A stretch of DNA of 49,519 nucleotides from Panacagrimonas sp. (GTDB lineage: Bacteria; Pseudomonadota; Gammaproteobacteria; Nevskiales; Nevskiaceae). The notes below the pieces were generated by a model. The model was given only the letters and a program-made list of their open reading frames with translations, was not told the origin of the DNA and searched no databases. Shown piece after piece: positions 15,486-23,642 of the stretch. The translations under genes and the position numbers were made by a program. How positions within the stretch are numbered: the first letter of the stretch is position 1; each line of letters begins with the position of its first letter. The stretch covers positions 1-49,519 of the forward strand of contig NZ_JAJFBP010000040.1 in assembly GCF_020697055.1 (NCBI RefSeq), given 5' to 3'.

Positions 15486-15670
15486 CGTCACGGTTGAACC
15501 GGTGCTGATCCTGGCGGTTCGTCACAGGCGGGAAGCAGGACATGTCGGAGAGTAGTCCGGTGTCGCACAGCGAGCCGTGGTCGCCGGGTTCTGTGCCGCG
15601 CGTGTCCTTTCCTTGCCACTGCTTGGCCGGCGTGCTCGGCAGAGCCGTCGACGCAAATGCCGCCGCTGCA

Positions 15671-16090
15671 ATGAAGTCGATCCTCGCCGCGATGCTGCTC
15701 GCGCTGAGCCCGCACGCGAACGCGGATGCGTTGTCGGTGGACCTGCCACACGGCGGCTGCCGGCTCACGATCTTCGACGACGGCGGCGGCTCCATCGGCT
15801 ACGGCGCCATGCCGCGATCGGCGGTCGTTCCGCCGGGGACGTTCGACATTCGCGACGTGGCGTCGTCGCTGGCGGCGCATTCCCACGCGCAGGACCAGGT
15901 CCCGATCCGGCCGCAGTCGGGATCGGTTTCCCTTCCGGGAGCCTCGGAGCTTCGATCCATCCAAGACGCACCTCGGGTCAGGGCGCTGCTGGAGCAGGCG
16001 TGGGAGGCCCGCGTCGTTCCCGCCACCGCCCGTGAGCAGGAGGATGAGCGCTGGGTCGGTGACGCCTGCGCGTTCACGGATCCGCGATGA
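15671..16090 (+). CDS. Secreted protein of unknown function
   Basis: ATG 15671 gives 139 residues with a signal peptide (MKSILAAMLLALSPHANADA). The mature part has HGGCRLTIFDDGGGSIGYGA, FDIRDVASSLAAHSHAQDQV and a C-terminal helix with GDACAFTD. No family is recognised; two cysteines may pair. Its TGA overlaps the next start (ATGA at 16087-16090), so the two genes are translationally coupled. A longer frame from 15542 has no supporting features. The 219 bases between the toxin gene and this start hold only the attC-like remnant. Confidence 0.65.
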   Translation: MKSILAAMLLALSPHANADALSVDLPHGGCRLTIFDDGGGSIGYGAMPRSAVVPPGTFDIRDVASSLAAHSHAQDQVPIRPQSGSVSLPGASELRSIQDAPRVRALLEQAWEARVVPATAREQEDERWVGDACAFTDPR

Positions 16091-16719
16091 AACGCACCTT
16101 CGTTGCAAGGCCGGACAAGGCCGCGATCCGCGCGTTGCCGGCGTTCGCGGGTTTGCAGCGAAGCCAGATCCGGGTGCTGCGCGGTGCCGAGGACGTCGAG
16201 TTCGCGGCGCGTGAACTTTCGTCCGCGACCTGCGTCGGCTTCGATACCGAAAGCAAACCGGTGTTCGTCGCCAACCAGCCGCCGTCGGGGCCGCATCTGA
16301 TCCAGATCGCGTCGGAGCGCGTCGCGATCCTCTGTCCGGCAACGTTCGCACCTGGCCTGGATTTCATCCGGACCGTCGTCGAATCCGGGGCGGTGATGAA
16401 AGTCGGCTTCGGGCTGAAGTCGGACCGCGCTCCGATCCAGCGATTGCTTCGCGCCAAGCTTCGAAGCGCCGAAGAGTTGTCCGGGTTGGTCCAAAGCCTC
16501 GGGTACGAGCAGCGGATGGGTCTGCAGATGTCGGTGGCGGTCGTGCTCGGCCAGTACCTGCAGAAATCCAAGCGCATCACCACGTCGAACTGGGGCGCGC
16601 CCGCTTTGTCCGACGCCCAGATCCTCTATGCCGCCAACGATGCGTACGCGAGCCTGCGCGTGTTCATGGGGCTGACAGACAGGCGGATCGTTTCTGGCCC
16701 ATCATCGGGCCCGTCATGA
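16087..16719 (+). CDS. RNase D-like 3'-5' exonuclease (DEDDy family)
   Basis: The 210-residue protein has all exonuclease motifs. Exo I is CVGFDTESKPVF (D53, E55). Exo II is in VMKVGFGLKSDRAPIQR (Asp). Exo III is LYAANDAYASLRVF, with the Tyr four residues before Asp that defines the DEDDy class. The family hydrolyses nucleic acid from the 3' end with two metal ions; relatives include RNase D and the WRN exonuclease domain. There is no HRDC domain, so this is a stand-alone nuclease whose substrate may be RNA or DNA. It overlaps both neighbours by four bases, marking a three-gene operon 15671-17159. Confidence 0.9.
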   Translation: MKRTFVARPDKAAIRALPAFAGLQRSQIRVLRGAEDVEFAARELSSATCVGFDTESKPVFVANQPPSGPHLIQIASERVAILCPATFAPGLDFIRTVVESGAVMKVGFGLKSDRAPIQRLLRAKLRSAEELSGLVQSLGYEQRMGLQMSVAVVLGQYLQKSKRITTSNWGAPALSDAQILYAANDAYASLRVFMGLTDRRIVSGPSSGPS

Positions 16720-17159
16720 ATGTTCTTCGACCGCCTCGTGCAGGGTCTCTCGAAAAGTCGGGCCGCCTGGCGCTGGGCGTTCTGGTCTGCAGCCTTCATG
16801 TCGCGACGTCCGCGGCGGGCGGCTCCGCGCCCGCGTCCAACGCGATTCCCTGGGACCTCGCGCTGATCAACGGCCTGCAGGTCACGTCTGAATCGTTGGG
16901 GATCCACGACCGGATCCGCGTCGTGACGCTCGGAACCTCGGGCTGCACGCCGCGTGCCGCGAGCCTGTTCACGCTCAACCCGGAGTCCGGCTCGGGAGGC
17001 GAGGTGGATATTCCGCTGCAGGGTCGTTCCATCGAATTCGAGATCGAGGACGTGGCGCGCTCAGGTGCGCTGCTGAAGATCCGGTGCCACGCGCGCGAAT
17101 CCGATCGCGGCCCGCCCAGAACGTTCACGCTCGACCTGGATGCGAGGAAGGTGAAGTGA
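16716..17159 (+). CDS. Exported protein of unknown function
   Basis: It starts at ATG 16716, overlapping the exonuclease stop by four bases, and encodes 147 residues. A hydrophobic segment (LALGVLVCSLHVATSAAGGS) acts as a signal peptide after a longish basic N-terminus. The rest is beta-rich: IRVVTLGTSGCTPRAASLFT, EVDIPLQGRSIEFEIEDVAR and LKIRCHARESD, with a cysteine pair. No domain is recognised. Confidence 0.65.
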   Translation: MNVLRPPRAGSLEKSGRLALGVLVCSLHVATSAAGGSAPASNAIPWDLALINGLQVTSESLGIHDRIRVVTLGTSGCTPRAASLFTLNPESGSGGEVDIPLQGRSIEFEIEDVARSGALLKIRCHARESDRGPPRTFTLDLDARKVK

Positions 17160-17193
17160 GGGCCTTTCCGTTCACCGCGCCCGGGGAACCGGG

Positions 17194-17670
17194 ATGACGG
17201 TCAAGCGCATGGACAACGTCGGCATCGTGGTAGCCGACATCGAAGCGGCGATCGCGTTCTTCACCGAACTGGGTCTCGAGCTCGAAGGGCGCGTCCCGAT
17301 CGTCGAAGGGCGCTGGGCCGATGGCGTCACCGGCCTGCGCGACATGCAAGTCGAGATCGCGATGATGCGAACGCCCGACGGCCTCAGCCGGCTCGAGTTG
17401 TCGCGCTTCATCGCGCCGTCCGTGGTCGCCGATCACCGCAACGCACCGGTGAACGCGCTGGGCTACCTGCGCGTGATGTTCGCCGTGGACGATCTCGACG
17501 ACACGCTCGCGCGGCTCGGCCGGCGCGGCGCGACCGTCGTCGGCGAAGTGGTCCAGTACGAAAACGTCTACCGGCTCTGCTACATCCGCGGCCCCGAAGG
17601 CATCCTGATCGGGCTCGCCGAACAGCTCGGGCAGCAGGCTTCGCGGCAGGATCCCCTGGATCGTGCGTGA
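17194..17670 (+). CDS. VOC/glyoxalase superfamily protein
   Basis: ATG 17194 gives 158 residues with two VOC modules. The first is VKRMDNVGIVVADIEAAIAF and FFTELGLELEGR; the second starts NALGYLRVMFAVDDLDDTLA and ends YIRGPEGILIGLAEQLG, with the terminal Glu ligand. The His of the first strand is replaced (NVGIVV), so metal binding needs testing. Similar proteins are annotated as VOC family or bleomycin-resistance-like. Substrate unknown. Confidence 0.88.
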   Translation: MTVKRMDNVGIVVADIEAAIAFFTELGLELEGRVPIVEGRWADGVTGLRDMQVEIAMMRTPDGLSRLELSRFIAPSVVADHRNAPVNALGYLRVMFAVDDLDDTLARLGRRGATVVGEVVQYENVYRLCYIRGPEGILIGLAEQLGQQASRQDPLDRA

Positions 17671-17702
17671 TCGTGTTGAATCCACCATTACCGGAGACAC
17701 CC

Positions 17703-18200
17703 ATGGCCTCGAAGCTCGCCTCCATCCGCGTTCCCGCAGCGCTTCTGCTGGCGACGGGATGCATGAGCACGACGTCCCCCAGCTTCGTGAAAGCGTCCGC
17801 GCAGGAAAATGGCACGGCGTATCTCTACTTCGCGTGCAACCCGAACAGCGACAAGTGGGAGATCGGTTTCATCCCGACGGGGCCTACCGTGAGCCTCAAC
17901 GGCAAGGAATTGAGCTATCTGGTGCAGGACACCTATGCACCGCTGAAACTGCGCAAGGGAACCAACAGCGTGAAGGTAGCGCCCAACGCGAACTACTCGC
18001 AGGCCGCGCTGGTGGAATTGCTGATCGAGTCGGGCGCCGACACCTACATCGAGTACGACCTGGGCATGATTTCCGGCAACGCGGCCACCGGGGGCGTCGC
18101 CCAATCCCGCCTGCAGGTGCGGCCGTCGGACGTCGCCGCCCAGCGCATCGCCCATTGCCAGATCCAGACCCGGATGGTCGAAATGCAGGCCGGCTCGTGA
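17703..18200 (+). CDS. Lipoprotein, DUF2846-like
   Basis: ATG 17703 follows CCGGAGACACCC (good ribosome site) and gives 165 residues. Signal sequence with lipobox LLATGC predicts an anchored lipoprotein. The mature part, GTAYLYFACNPNSDKWEIGF, then TVSLNGKELSYLVQDTYAPL and RKGTNSVKVAPN, has the beta-sandwich pattern of DUF2846-type proteins; assignment is tentative. It begins 33 bases after the VOC gene stop. Confidence 0.7.
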   Translation: MASKLASIRVPAALLLATGCMSTTSPSFVKASAQENGTAYLYFACNPNSDKWEIGFIPTGPTVSLNGKELSYLVQDTYAPLKLRKGTNSVKVAPNANYSQAALVELLIESGADTYIEYDLGMISGNAATGGVAQSRLQVRPSDVAAQRIAHCQIQTRMVEMQAGS

Positions 18201-18216
18201 CGACGCTCGAGGCCCG

Positions 18217-18663
18217 GTGAAAGCACTCTTCCTCCTTCTGCTCGGCGCCGTGCTGGCCGTCGCCGGCGCCGCGGCGGCCTGGCGCTACAGCCCGCTGACC
18301 GCGCACGCGATGGACACGACCGCGGTGATGGCCGCCGCGGCCGAGCCGGACGTGCGCGAACTCGCGCGCGGGTCCAACCTCGTCTACGTCTGGCCGGCCG
18401 AAGTGGCGAGCGCGCTGCGCATCGGCGCCGGGTTGAAGGCCTCGACGGTCCGGCCGCGGGATCCCGCGTGCGACGACGCCGGCGCACCGGCCGCCGCCGC
18501 GTCGTGCGATCCGGCGCACCTCGTGCAGGTCGCCGTCCAGTCGATCCCGATGTGGGGCGTGGCGCTGGTGCGGGTCGGCACGCATCACGGCAGCCAGGAG
18601 AAGCTGCTCGTGAAGCTCGGCGACCAGTGGAAGATCGTCGGCACCCGCGGGTACGCGCTGTGA
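18217..18663 (+). CDS. Exported/membrane-anchored hypothetical protein
   Basis: GTG 18217 starts a 148-residue protein with one N-terminal hydrophobic helix (LFLLLLGAVLAVAGAAAAWR), a signal anchor or signal peptide. The rest is soluble: VRELARGSNLVYVWPAEVAS, SIPMWGVALVRVGTHHGSQE and KLLVKLGDQWKIVGTRGYAL. The last part resembles a small DUF-type domain ending in a strand, but I cannot name it. Two cysteines (DPACDD, ASCDPAH) may form a disulphide. Confidence 0.6.
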   Translation: MKALFLLLLGAVLAVAGAAAAWRYSPLTAHAMDTTAVMAAAAEPDVRELARGSNLVYVWPAEVASALRIGAGLKASTVRPRDPACDDAGAPAAAASCDPAHLVQVAVQSIPMWGVALVRVGTHHGSQEKLLVKLGDQWKIVGTRGYAL

Positions 18664-18700
18664 ACGCCACGCGACGATTTCATCGGCCCGGAGCCCGCGC

Positions 18701-19225
18701 ATGACGCTGGCCACGATCATCGACCTCGACGACTTCGACACGCTGATCGACGGCGCCTTTCGCGCCGAGCACCCGACCGTCGCCTCGTCGGAGTCCGAGC
18801 TCGGCGCGCCGCTCGAGCATTTCGCGTCGGCCGACGCGATCAAGGCCAAGGCGCGCCATTGCGTGCAGGCCGGCATCCGTCGCTACGCGTTCGGGCTGTG
18901 GTATCCGTCGACCCGGGGGCTGGTCTTCGAGCGGCGCGTGGAACTCGATCCGCCGCGCGACGGCAAGACGTTTCGCCACTCGTACGCCGGCTGGGGGATC
19001 GTGCACGTGCACCTGTATTTCACGCCACCGTCCACGCTCCAATGCCGGGTGGTCGTCAATTCCGAGGCGCGCGCCGCGTCGCGCCAGCATCGCTATCCCG
19101 AACTGGGCCCCGCAGCGGACTGGGATTGGCGCGCGATCGAGGCCTACGCGTTCCGCCTGACCCGGGCGCTGGCCGCGATGGGGCGTACCGCGCCGGTCGT
19201 GCAGGACGATGCGCAAGGCCTGTGA
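18701..19225 (+). CDS. Uncharacterised soluble protein
   Basis: ATG 18701 gives 174 residues without signal or membrane segment: TLATIIDLDDFDTLIDGAFR, YAFGLWYPSTRGLVFERRVE, TFRHSYAGWGIVHVHLYFTP and DWDWRAIEAYAFRLTRALAA. Tryptophan- and tyrosine-rich blocks suggest a compact alpha/beta fold. No family is recognised. The alpha/beta hydrolase gene starts 15 bases after its stop, so they are probably co-transcribed. Confidence 0.6.
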   Translation: MTLATIIDLDDFDTLIDGAFRAEHPTVASSESELGAPLEHFASADAIKAKARHCVQAGIRRYAFGLWYPSTRGLVFERRVELDPPRDGKTFRHSYAGWGIVHVHLYFTPPSTLQCRVVVNSEARAASRQHRYPELGPAADWDWRAIEAYAFRLTRALAAMGRTAPVVQDDAQGL

Positions 19226-19239
19226 GAGCATCGGCCGCG

Positions 19240-20085
19240 ATGAACCAGACCGTCGAGCCGCTGGATTTCGAACTGCCCTCCGGCCGCATCCACGCCGAAC
19301 GTCGCGGCGCGGCCGATCAGCCGCTGACGCTGTGCGTCCATGGCCTGTCCGCGAACCTGCGCGGGTTCGATGCGATCGCGCCCGTGCTCGCCGGCCAGGT
19401 CGTCGTGCCCGATCTGCGCGGGCGCGGACGCTCGCCCGACAGCGGCCCGGGCAGCTACGGCATCGATTCGCACGTCGCTGACGTGCTCGCGATCGCCGAT
19501 CGGCTCGGCGCCGAACGCTTCGACCTCGTCGGCTGGTCGCTGGGCGCGCTGATCGGCATGCGCGTGGCGCTGCGCGCCGGGTCGCGGCTGCGTCGCCTGG
19601 TGCTGCTCGACCACGCCGGCCACATGGATCCGAGCGCGGTCGACGTGATCCGCGCCGGGCTTGCGCGGCTGGACGCCGTCGTGCCGTCGCCGGAGGCGTA
19701 CGTGGCCGCGATCCGGCGGGCCGGCGTCATCGATCCCTGGACCGATTTCTGGACGCGCTTCTACACCTACGAACTCGCCCGGCGCGAAGACGGCGCGTGG
19801 TCGCCGTCGACGAGCCGCGCCGCCACCGAGGAGGAGCTGCTGCGCGGCGCGCCCGAGATCGAGGGCTTCGTGGCCTCGACCTGGCCGGCGCTGACGATGC
19901 CGACGCTGCTCGTGCGCGCGCTCAAGCCGATGGCCGGCGGACTGATCGTGCCGGAGGCGGTGCGCGATGCGTTCGTGCTGCGGCTGCCGCGGCTGAGCGT
20001 GGTGGAGACGCCGGCCAACCACTACACGATGGTCGAGGATCCGATCACCGTCGGCGCGGTGCAGCAGTTCCTCGAACGGGCCTGA
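19240..20085 (+). CDS. Alpha/beta hydrolase
   Basis: ATG 19240 gives 281 residues. The order is LTLCVHGLSANLRGFD (oxyanion-hole HG), VVVPDLRGRGRSPDSG, the nucleophile elbow DLVGWSLGALIG (Ser in G-W-S-L-G), a cap region, then the late catalytic elements with His in ETPANHYTMVEDP. It is an esterase/lipase-like soluble hydrolase. Substrate unknown. Upstream in-frame starts (18859) are shadows of the preceding gene. It stands in a run of unrelated short genes, giving no pathway hint. Confidence 0.9.
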   Translation: MNQTVEPLDFELPSGRIHAERRGAADQPLTLCVHGLSANLRGFDAIAPVLAGQVVVPDLRGRGRSPDSGPGSYGIDSHVADVLAIADRLGAERFDLVGWSLGALIGMRVALRAGSRLRRLVLLDHAGHMDPSAVDVIRAGLARLDAVVPSPEAYVAAIRRAGVIDPWTDFWTRFYTYELARREDGAWSPSTSRAATEEELLRGAPEIEGFVASTWPALTMPTLLVRALKPMAGGLIVPEAVRDAFVLRLPRLSVVETPANHYTMVEDPITVGAVQQFLERA

Positions 20086-20130
20086 TCGGCTCCGGGTCGA
20101 ATTCCGCGGTGCCGGTGCCGTGAATCGGCC

Positions 20131-20835
20131 GTGCTGAGGCGCCGTCTTCGCCCTTCGTGCCTGTGCCTGGCGGCCTGCGCGCTGTTCGGGCTGGCCGCCA
20201 CCGCCCACGCCAGCTACGGCCAGATGCGCCGGGACGGCATCGGCCTGCTGCTGGCGTTCCTGCTGCTGGTCACCTACGGCCTGGTCGTGGACGTCGCGCT
20301 GATCGCGCGGCTGTTTGGTCGTCGCGCGGCGATGGTCGGCGGCGTCGTGATCGTCGTGGGGGTGATCGGGCTGCTGGTGGGGCTCGGCGCATCGCCGGGC
20401 GAGCGCACCGGCTACTTCAAGGGCGCCCCCGGCGGATCGTCGCTGGTCGTGCTGGTGCTGACCTGCGCGGTGTTCGCGCCGTTCATCGTGGTGGCGCCGA
20501 TTGCGCAGCATCACAGCCTGCGCCAGGGCCGGCGCTGGCCGCGCGCGATCACCGTGGCGATGGGCCTGCAGGTCGCGCTGCTGCCGGCCTTCATCGGGCT
20601 GGCGGTGGCCGACGAGCACTTCTGGCGGCGGGAGTACGCACGGGGCCAGGCGATCGGTGCCCGGATCCGGGCCGGTGATCTCGAAACGATCGTGGCGCAG
20701 GTGGGCGACCGCCACGAACGCATCTGGGGGACGCCCTGGTTCTATCTATGGCCGCAACGCACGCCCTCCGGGTCGTCGCCGCGGTCGTCGGGGTGGATCG
20801 CCGGCCTGGTCGACAGCCTGGAGTCTTCGCGTTGA
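20131..20835 (+). CDS. Polytopic membrane protein of unknown function
   Basis: GTG 20131 gives 234 residues. After an N-terminal hydrophobic segment (LCLAACALFGLAATAHAS) there are four further transmembrane helices: GIGLLLAFLLLVTYGLVV, AMVGGVVIVVGVIGLLVG, LVVLVLTCAVFAPFIVVA and ITVAMGLQVALLPAFIGL. The C-terminal part HFWRREYARGQAIGARIRAG and beyond is cytosolic or periplasmic. No family is recognised. The last codons overlap another frame that reads on as a soluble domain (next entry), so the present stop may result from a frameshift. Confidence 0.65.
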   Translation: MLRRRLRPSCLCLAACALFGLAATAHASYGQMRRDGIGLLLAFLLLVTYGLVVDVALIARLFGRRAAMVGGVVIVVGVIGLLVGLGASPGERTGYFKGAPGGSSLVVLVLTCAVFAPFIVVAPIAQHHSLRQGRRWPRAITVAMGLQVALLPAFIGLAVADEHFWRREYARGQAIGARIRAGDLETIVAQVGDRHERIWGTPWFYLWPQRTPSGSSPRSSGWIAGLVDSLESSR

Positions 20836-21233
20836 TCGCCGCCAACGAGCCGCTCGGCGCGTCGGACCGCGCGGCGCTTGCGATACTGGTAGATCGGAAC
20901 CTGATGACCTACGCCCGACCGAACATCGAAGCCAAGCTGATCTGGGATCGGCTGCAGCCCGGTGAGGTCGCGCGGCAGCTCGCGCCGGCGGGCGTCGACG
21001 AGGTCGGGGCGATCGGGGGGGAACAACTCCCGGCGCTGCTGGATCATCTGGAGCAGGACGGCGGTCGGCGACTCTGTCCCGATGGCCGGATGGGGGAGGC
21101 CGATCGCGCGGTGCTCCGGGAGCTGGTCGTTGCGCGCGGGCGGCAGTGGAACGTCGAGAAGCAGGATTACGTGATGCGGTCCGAGTGGGCGGATTTCCCG
21201 CGGCGGGTCGAGCAGCTGTGTCGGGCACGATAA
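20832..21233 (+). CDS. Soluble hypothetical protein or displaced C-terminus of the preceding membrane protein
   Basis: The coding-like part begins about 20832 (TTG overlapping the preceding TGA): LIAANEPLGASDRAALAILV, ARPNIEAKLIWDRLQPGEVA, EQLPALLDHLEQDGG and WNVEKQDYVMRSEWADFPRR. An upstream ATG at 20748 in this frame would add 28 residues that look like a shadow of the membrane gene. Either it is a translationally coupled gene, or one base was gained or lost near 20825 and the two frames form a single protein of about 365 residues. Sequence alone cannot decide. Confidence 0.5.
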   Translation: MIAANEPLGASDRAALAILVDRNLMTYARPNIEAKLIWDRLQPGEVARQLAPAGVDEVGAIGGEQLPALLDHLEQDGGRRLCPDGRMGEADRAVLRELVVARGRQWNVEKQDYVMRSEWADFPRRVEQLCRAR

Positions 21234-21253
21234 GAAGAAGAAATCAGGGAACC

Positions 21254-21940
21254 ATGGTTTCGAGTTTTTCGCGGTACGCCCTTGCGGGCCTGATGCTGTG
21301 TGCCGGCTGCCTGATGGCGGCGCTTCCGGCTGCGGCAAAGGAAAAGAAGTCCGCCCGGCCCGGCATCACGATCGAATCTCCGGCCCAGGGCGCGATCGTG
21401 CGCCCGGGATCCTGGGTCACCGTGAAGGTGCGCCCCGATGCGGCGCTCAAGGCACAGCGCGTCTCGCTGCTGGTCGGCACCTGGGAGGAACTCTGGACCG
21501 TCACCGACGAGCAGCCGCCGTTCGAGCTGGTGCTGCCGATCGATCGCAAGTGGAGCGGTCCGCTGCGGATCGTGCTGTCGGTGCTGTCCAGGCGCGAAAA
21601 GCTGGTCGGCTCCGGCGAGCTGCTGATCAATGTCGTGCCGTCGGACACGCCCGTTTCGATCGCGGTGACCGATCCGGTGCGGATGCTCGCCGGCGGCGTC
21701 TCCAACGATCGCCAGGAACACATCAACGTGCGCGGCACCTACGCCGACGGCACGGTGCGCGACGTCGCCCGGCACGACCTGGGCACCACGTTCCACAGCA
21801 GCGATCCGCGCGTGGTCGCGGTCGACGGCGAAGGCTTTCTGACTGCCGGCGTGCCGGGGCAGGCGGTCGTCACCGTGAAGAACGGCCCGCTTTTGGAAAC
21901 GGTGCCGGTCCAGGTCGAGGCGCGATCCGCCGCGCGCTAG
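21254..21940 (+). CDS. Secreted protein with Ig-like (Big_2-type) domain
   Basis: ATG 21254, after CAGGGAACC, gives 228 residues. The signal peptide is LMLCAGCLMAALPAAAKEKK. Residues about 35-125 form a first beta-sandwich (GITIESPAQGAIVRPGSWVT, VKVRPDAALKAQRVSLLVGT). The C-terminal 90 residues match a bacterial Ig-like domain: DRQEHINVRGTYADGTVRDV, FHSSDPRVVAVDGEGFLTAG and VPGQAVVTVKNG. It acts outside the cytosol, probably in adhesion or as a structural element. A partner is not seen. Confidence 0.75.
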   Translation: MVSSFSRYALAGLMLCAGCLMAALPAAAKEKKSARPGITIESPAQGAIVRPGSWVTVKVRPDAALKAQRVSLLVGTWEELWTVTDEQPPFELVLPIDRKWSGPLRIVLSVLSRREKLVGSGELLINVVPSDTPVSIAVTDPVRMLAGGVSNDRQEHINVRGTYADGTVRDVARHDLGTTFHSSDPRVVAVDGEGFLTAGVPGQAVVTVKNGPLLETVPVQVEARSAAR

Positions 21941-22004
21941 CCGGAGCTCGCCGCGCGACGCGGCCCGCTAAGATCGGGCCGATTTTTTTCGAACCAGCCG
22001 AACC

Positions 22005-22409
22005 ATGATCCACACCGGAAGCTGTTTGTGCGGCGGCGTGCGTTTTCGGATCGAGGGCGAACTCGCGCCCATCCAGGTCTGCCACTGCACGCAGTGCCGC
22101 AAGGCGCAGGGCGGTGCGTTCGCCGCGGTCGTTCCGGTTGCGACGCGCAACTTCCATCTCGTCAGCGGCGAGTCGATGCTGAAGGGCTTCGAGTCCTCGC
22201 CGGGCAAGGAGCGGGTGTTCTGCGCGCGATGCGGATCGCCGGTGTTCAGCCGCCGAACCGCGCTGCCCGAGGCGCTGCGCGTCCGGGCCGGCCTGATCGA
22301 CGAACCGCTGGAGGTCGGCATCGCATCGCACGCCTACACCGCGTCCAGATGCGGCTGGTGGGACATTAACGACGACGCGCCGCGGTACGCCGACGCGAGG
22401 CCGCCCTAG
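22005..22409 (+). CDS. GFA-family (CENP-V/Gfa) zinc protein
   Basis: ATG 22005 gives 134 residues with the family's cysteine pattern: GSCLCGGVRFRIEGE, VCHCTQCRKAQGGAF and RVFCARCGSPVFSRR. These bind two zinc ions. The family includes glutathione-dependent formaldehyde-activating enzymes and many uncharacterised S-(hydroxymethyl)glutathione-like lyases. All zinc ligands appear present. Length is standard. Confidence 0.92.
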   Translation: MIHTGSCLCGGVRFRIEGELAPIQVCHCTQCRKAQGGAFAAVVPVATRNFHLVSGESMLKGFESSPGKERVFCARCGSPVFSRRTALPEALRVRAGLIDEPLEVGIASHAYTASRCGWWDINDDAPRYADARPP

Positions 22410-22421
22410 CGCGGTGTCCGA

Positions 22422-22736
22422 TCAGGGCGTCGCAGGCGCGCGCGGTGCATCGTTCGACATCGTCTCGTCTGCTTTCTGACTCTTGGCCTTGGGCGAGTCG
22501 GTCGACGGTCCGGGCGCGGGATCTTTTCCGGGAATCGGTCGAGGTGCCTTTTCGGACATCGTCTCGTCCGCGTTGCGGCTGGCCTGGGCGGGTCCCTGGG
22601 TGCTCGGCGGAGACGCGCCCTGCGTGGGCCCCGCCGGATGTGGATCGGAACGGGCCGCATCGGCCGCGATCGCGACGTTCAGGGTCAGCGACGCGAACAG
22701 CGTGACGGGCAGCAGCAGACGGCGGGAGCGGGTCAT
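22422..22736 (-). CDS. Small exported proline-rich protein with internal repeat
   Basis: On the minus strand, ATG at 22736 gives 104 residues. A signal peptide (LLLPVTLFASLTLNVAIAAD) is followed by a low-complexity Pro/Ala/Asp tail. The tail contains an imperfect repeat: NADETMSEKAPRPI and, 24 residues later, KADETMSNDAPRAP. It is the only minus-strand gene between 4.8 and 28 kb. A strong hairpin with a T-rich tract lies in its presumed 5' leader (22802-22841). No function can be assigned. Confidence 0.6.
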   Translation of the reverse strand: MTRSRRLLLPVTLFASLTLNVAIAADAARSDPHPAGPTQGASPPSTQGPAQASRNADETMSEKAPRPIPGKDPAPGPSTDSPKAKSQKADETMSNDAPRAPATP

Positions 22737-22801
22737 GGCCGGGATCTCTGGCGCGGGAACCGGCATCGTCGCAACCCGCGCGCCCGGAAGACGACGAGCG
22801 C

Positions 22802-22841
22802 AAAAGAAAAGGCCCGCACCGTGATGCAGGCGGTGCGGGCC
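22802..22841 (-). terminator. Rho-independent terminator-like hairpin in the leader of the small minus-strand gene
   Basis: Perfect 11-base arms GGCCCGCACCG (22811-22821) and CGGTGCGGGCC (22831-22841) enclose a nine-base loop. On the minus strand the stem is followed by TTTTCTTTT. There is no minus-strand gene just upstream of it (to the right), and the small exported gene starts 66 bases further on, so it may act as an attenuator or protect against read-through. Confidence 0.65.
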
Positions 22842-23116
22842 GAAGCGGACCGCGGCGAGAGGGTCGCGCGTCGGTCCGAGAGGAGAAAGAAGAGTCACGG
22901 GGCTGGAGCACGGAGCGTGCCTTCGAACGAGCGTCCGCGGATCGACGTTCGGATTGCGGGTTGCGCGGATCGCGGCGGTGGGCTGCGCACGACGCCGGGT
23001 TGGCGGGCGAGGACGGCGCTTATCATGGCCGCGGTGGGCGGCGGACGGGTCCGGCAAGGGCGGGCCGGGCGACAGGGACTCCGAGGCCCGGCGGTACGGG
23101 ACCGAGGGACCGACAG

Positions 23117-23611
23117 ATGATCGCGATCCAGTGCATCGAGACCTGGTGGACCAAGGCGTCGCGCGGCGAGCCCGGCGCCTCGGCACGCGCCGCGAGCCCC
23201 GACGCACTGACCCTCCCACCCGCGACCGGATCCGGCGAGGTAACGCTGCACCGCGTCGTGCTCGACGAGCGCGCGGGCTTCGAGGCGCGCAGCTCGGTGG
23301 TGGTGATGTCGCTGCAGGAGACGCAGCGCCGCCTCGGCGGCCTGGTGCTGCATGCGGGCCTGGACGTGCTCGACGTGATGTTCACGTGGAGCCCGTACAC
23401 CGTCGGTGCGCCCGAGCGCCGCAACGGCCAGGCGATCCGCCTTCACGGCGGCAGCTGGTGCCGCATCCTCCACAACGGCCGCATGTCCGACGAGCAGGAG
23501 TGGAGCTACCAGCAGACCGTCTTCAACATCGCGCTGCATCCGTCGACACCGGCACTTTTTCTCGACTCGGAGCCGCTGCGGATCGACGATCACCGCGCGG
23601 CGCTTCGATGA
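23117..23611 (+). CDS. Uncharacterised soluble protein
   Basis: ATG 23117 gives 164 residues with no signal: MIAIQCIETWWTKASRGEPG, TLHRVVLDERAGFEARSSVV, GLVLHAGLDVLDVMFTWSPY and QEWSYQQTVFNIALHPSTPA. No family is recognised. The open frame upstream to 22961 has poor coding character. The 380 bases before the gene carry only the minus-strand hairpin and leader. Confidence 0.6.
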   Translation: MIAIQCIETWWTKASRGEPGASARAASPDALTLPPATGSGEVTLHRVVLDERAGFEARSSVVVMSLQETQRRLGGLVLHAGLDVLDVMFTWSPYTVGAPERRNGQAIRLHGGSWCRILHNGRMSDEQEWSYQQTVFNIALHPSTPALFLDSEPLRIDDHRAALR

Positions 23612-23642
23612 GGCGGCGCGCCGCCGCCACGGGGGACATCAG

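Noticed and set aside
17981..17987. CCCAAC-type core within a gene
   Set aside because: It lies inside the lipoprotein coding sequence and has no attC partner box.
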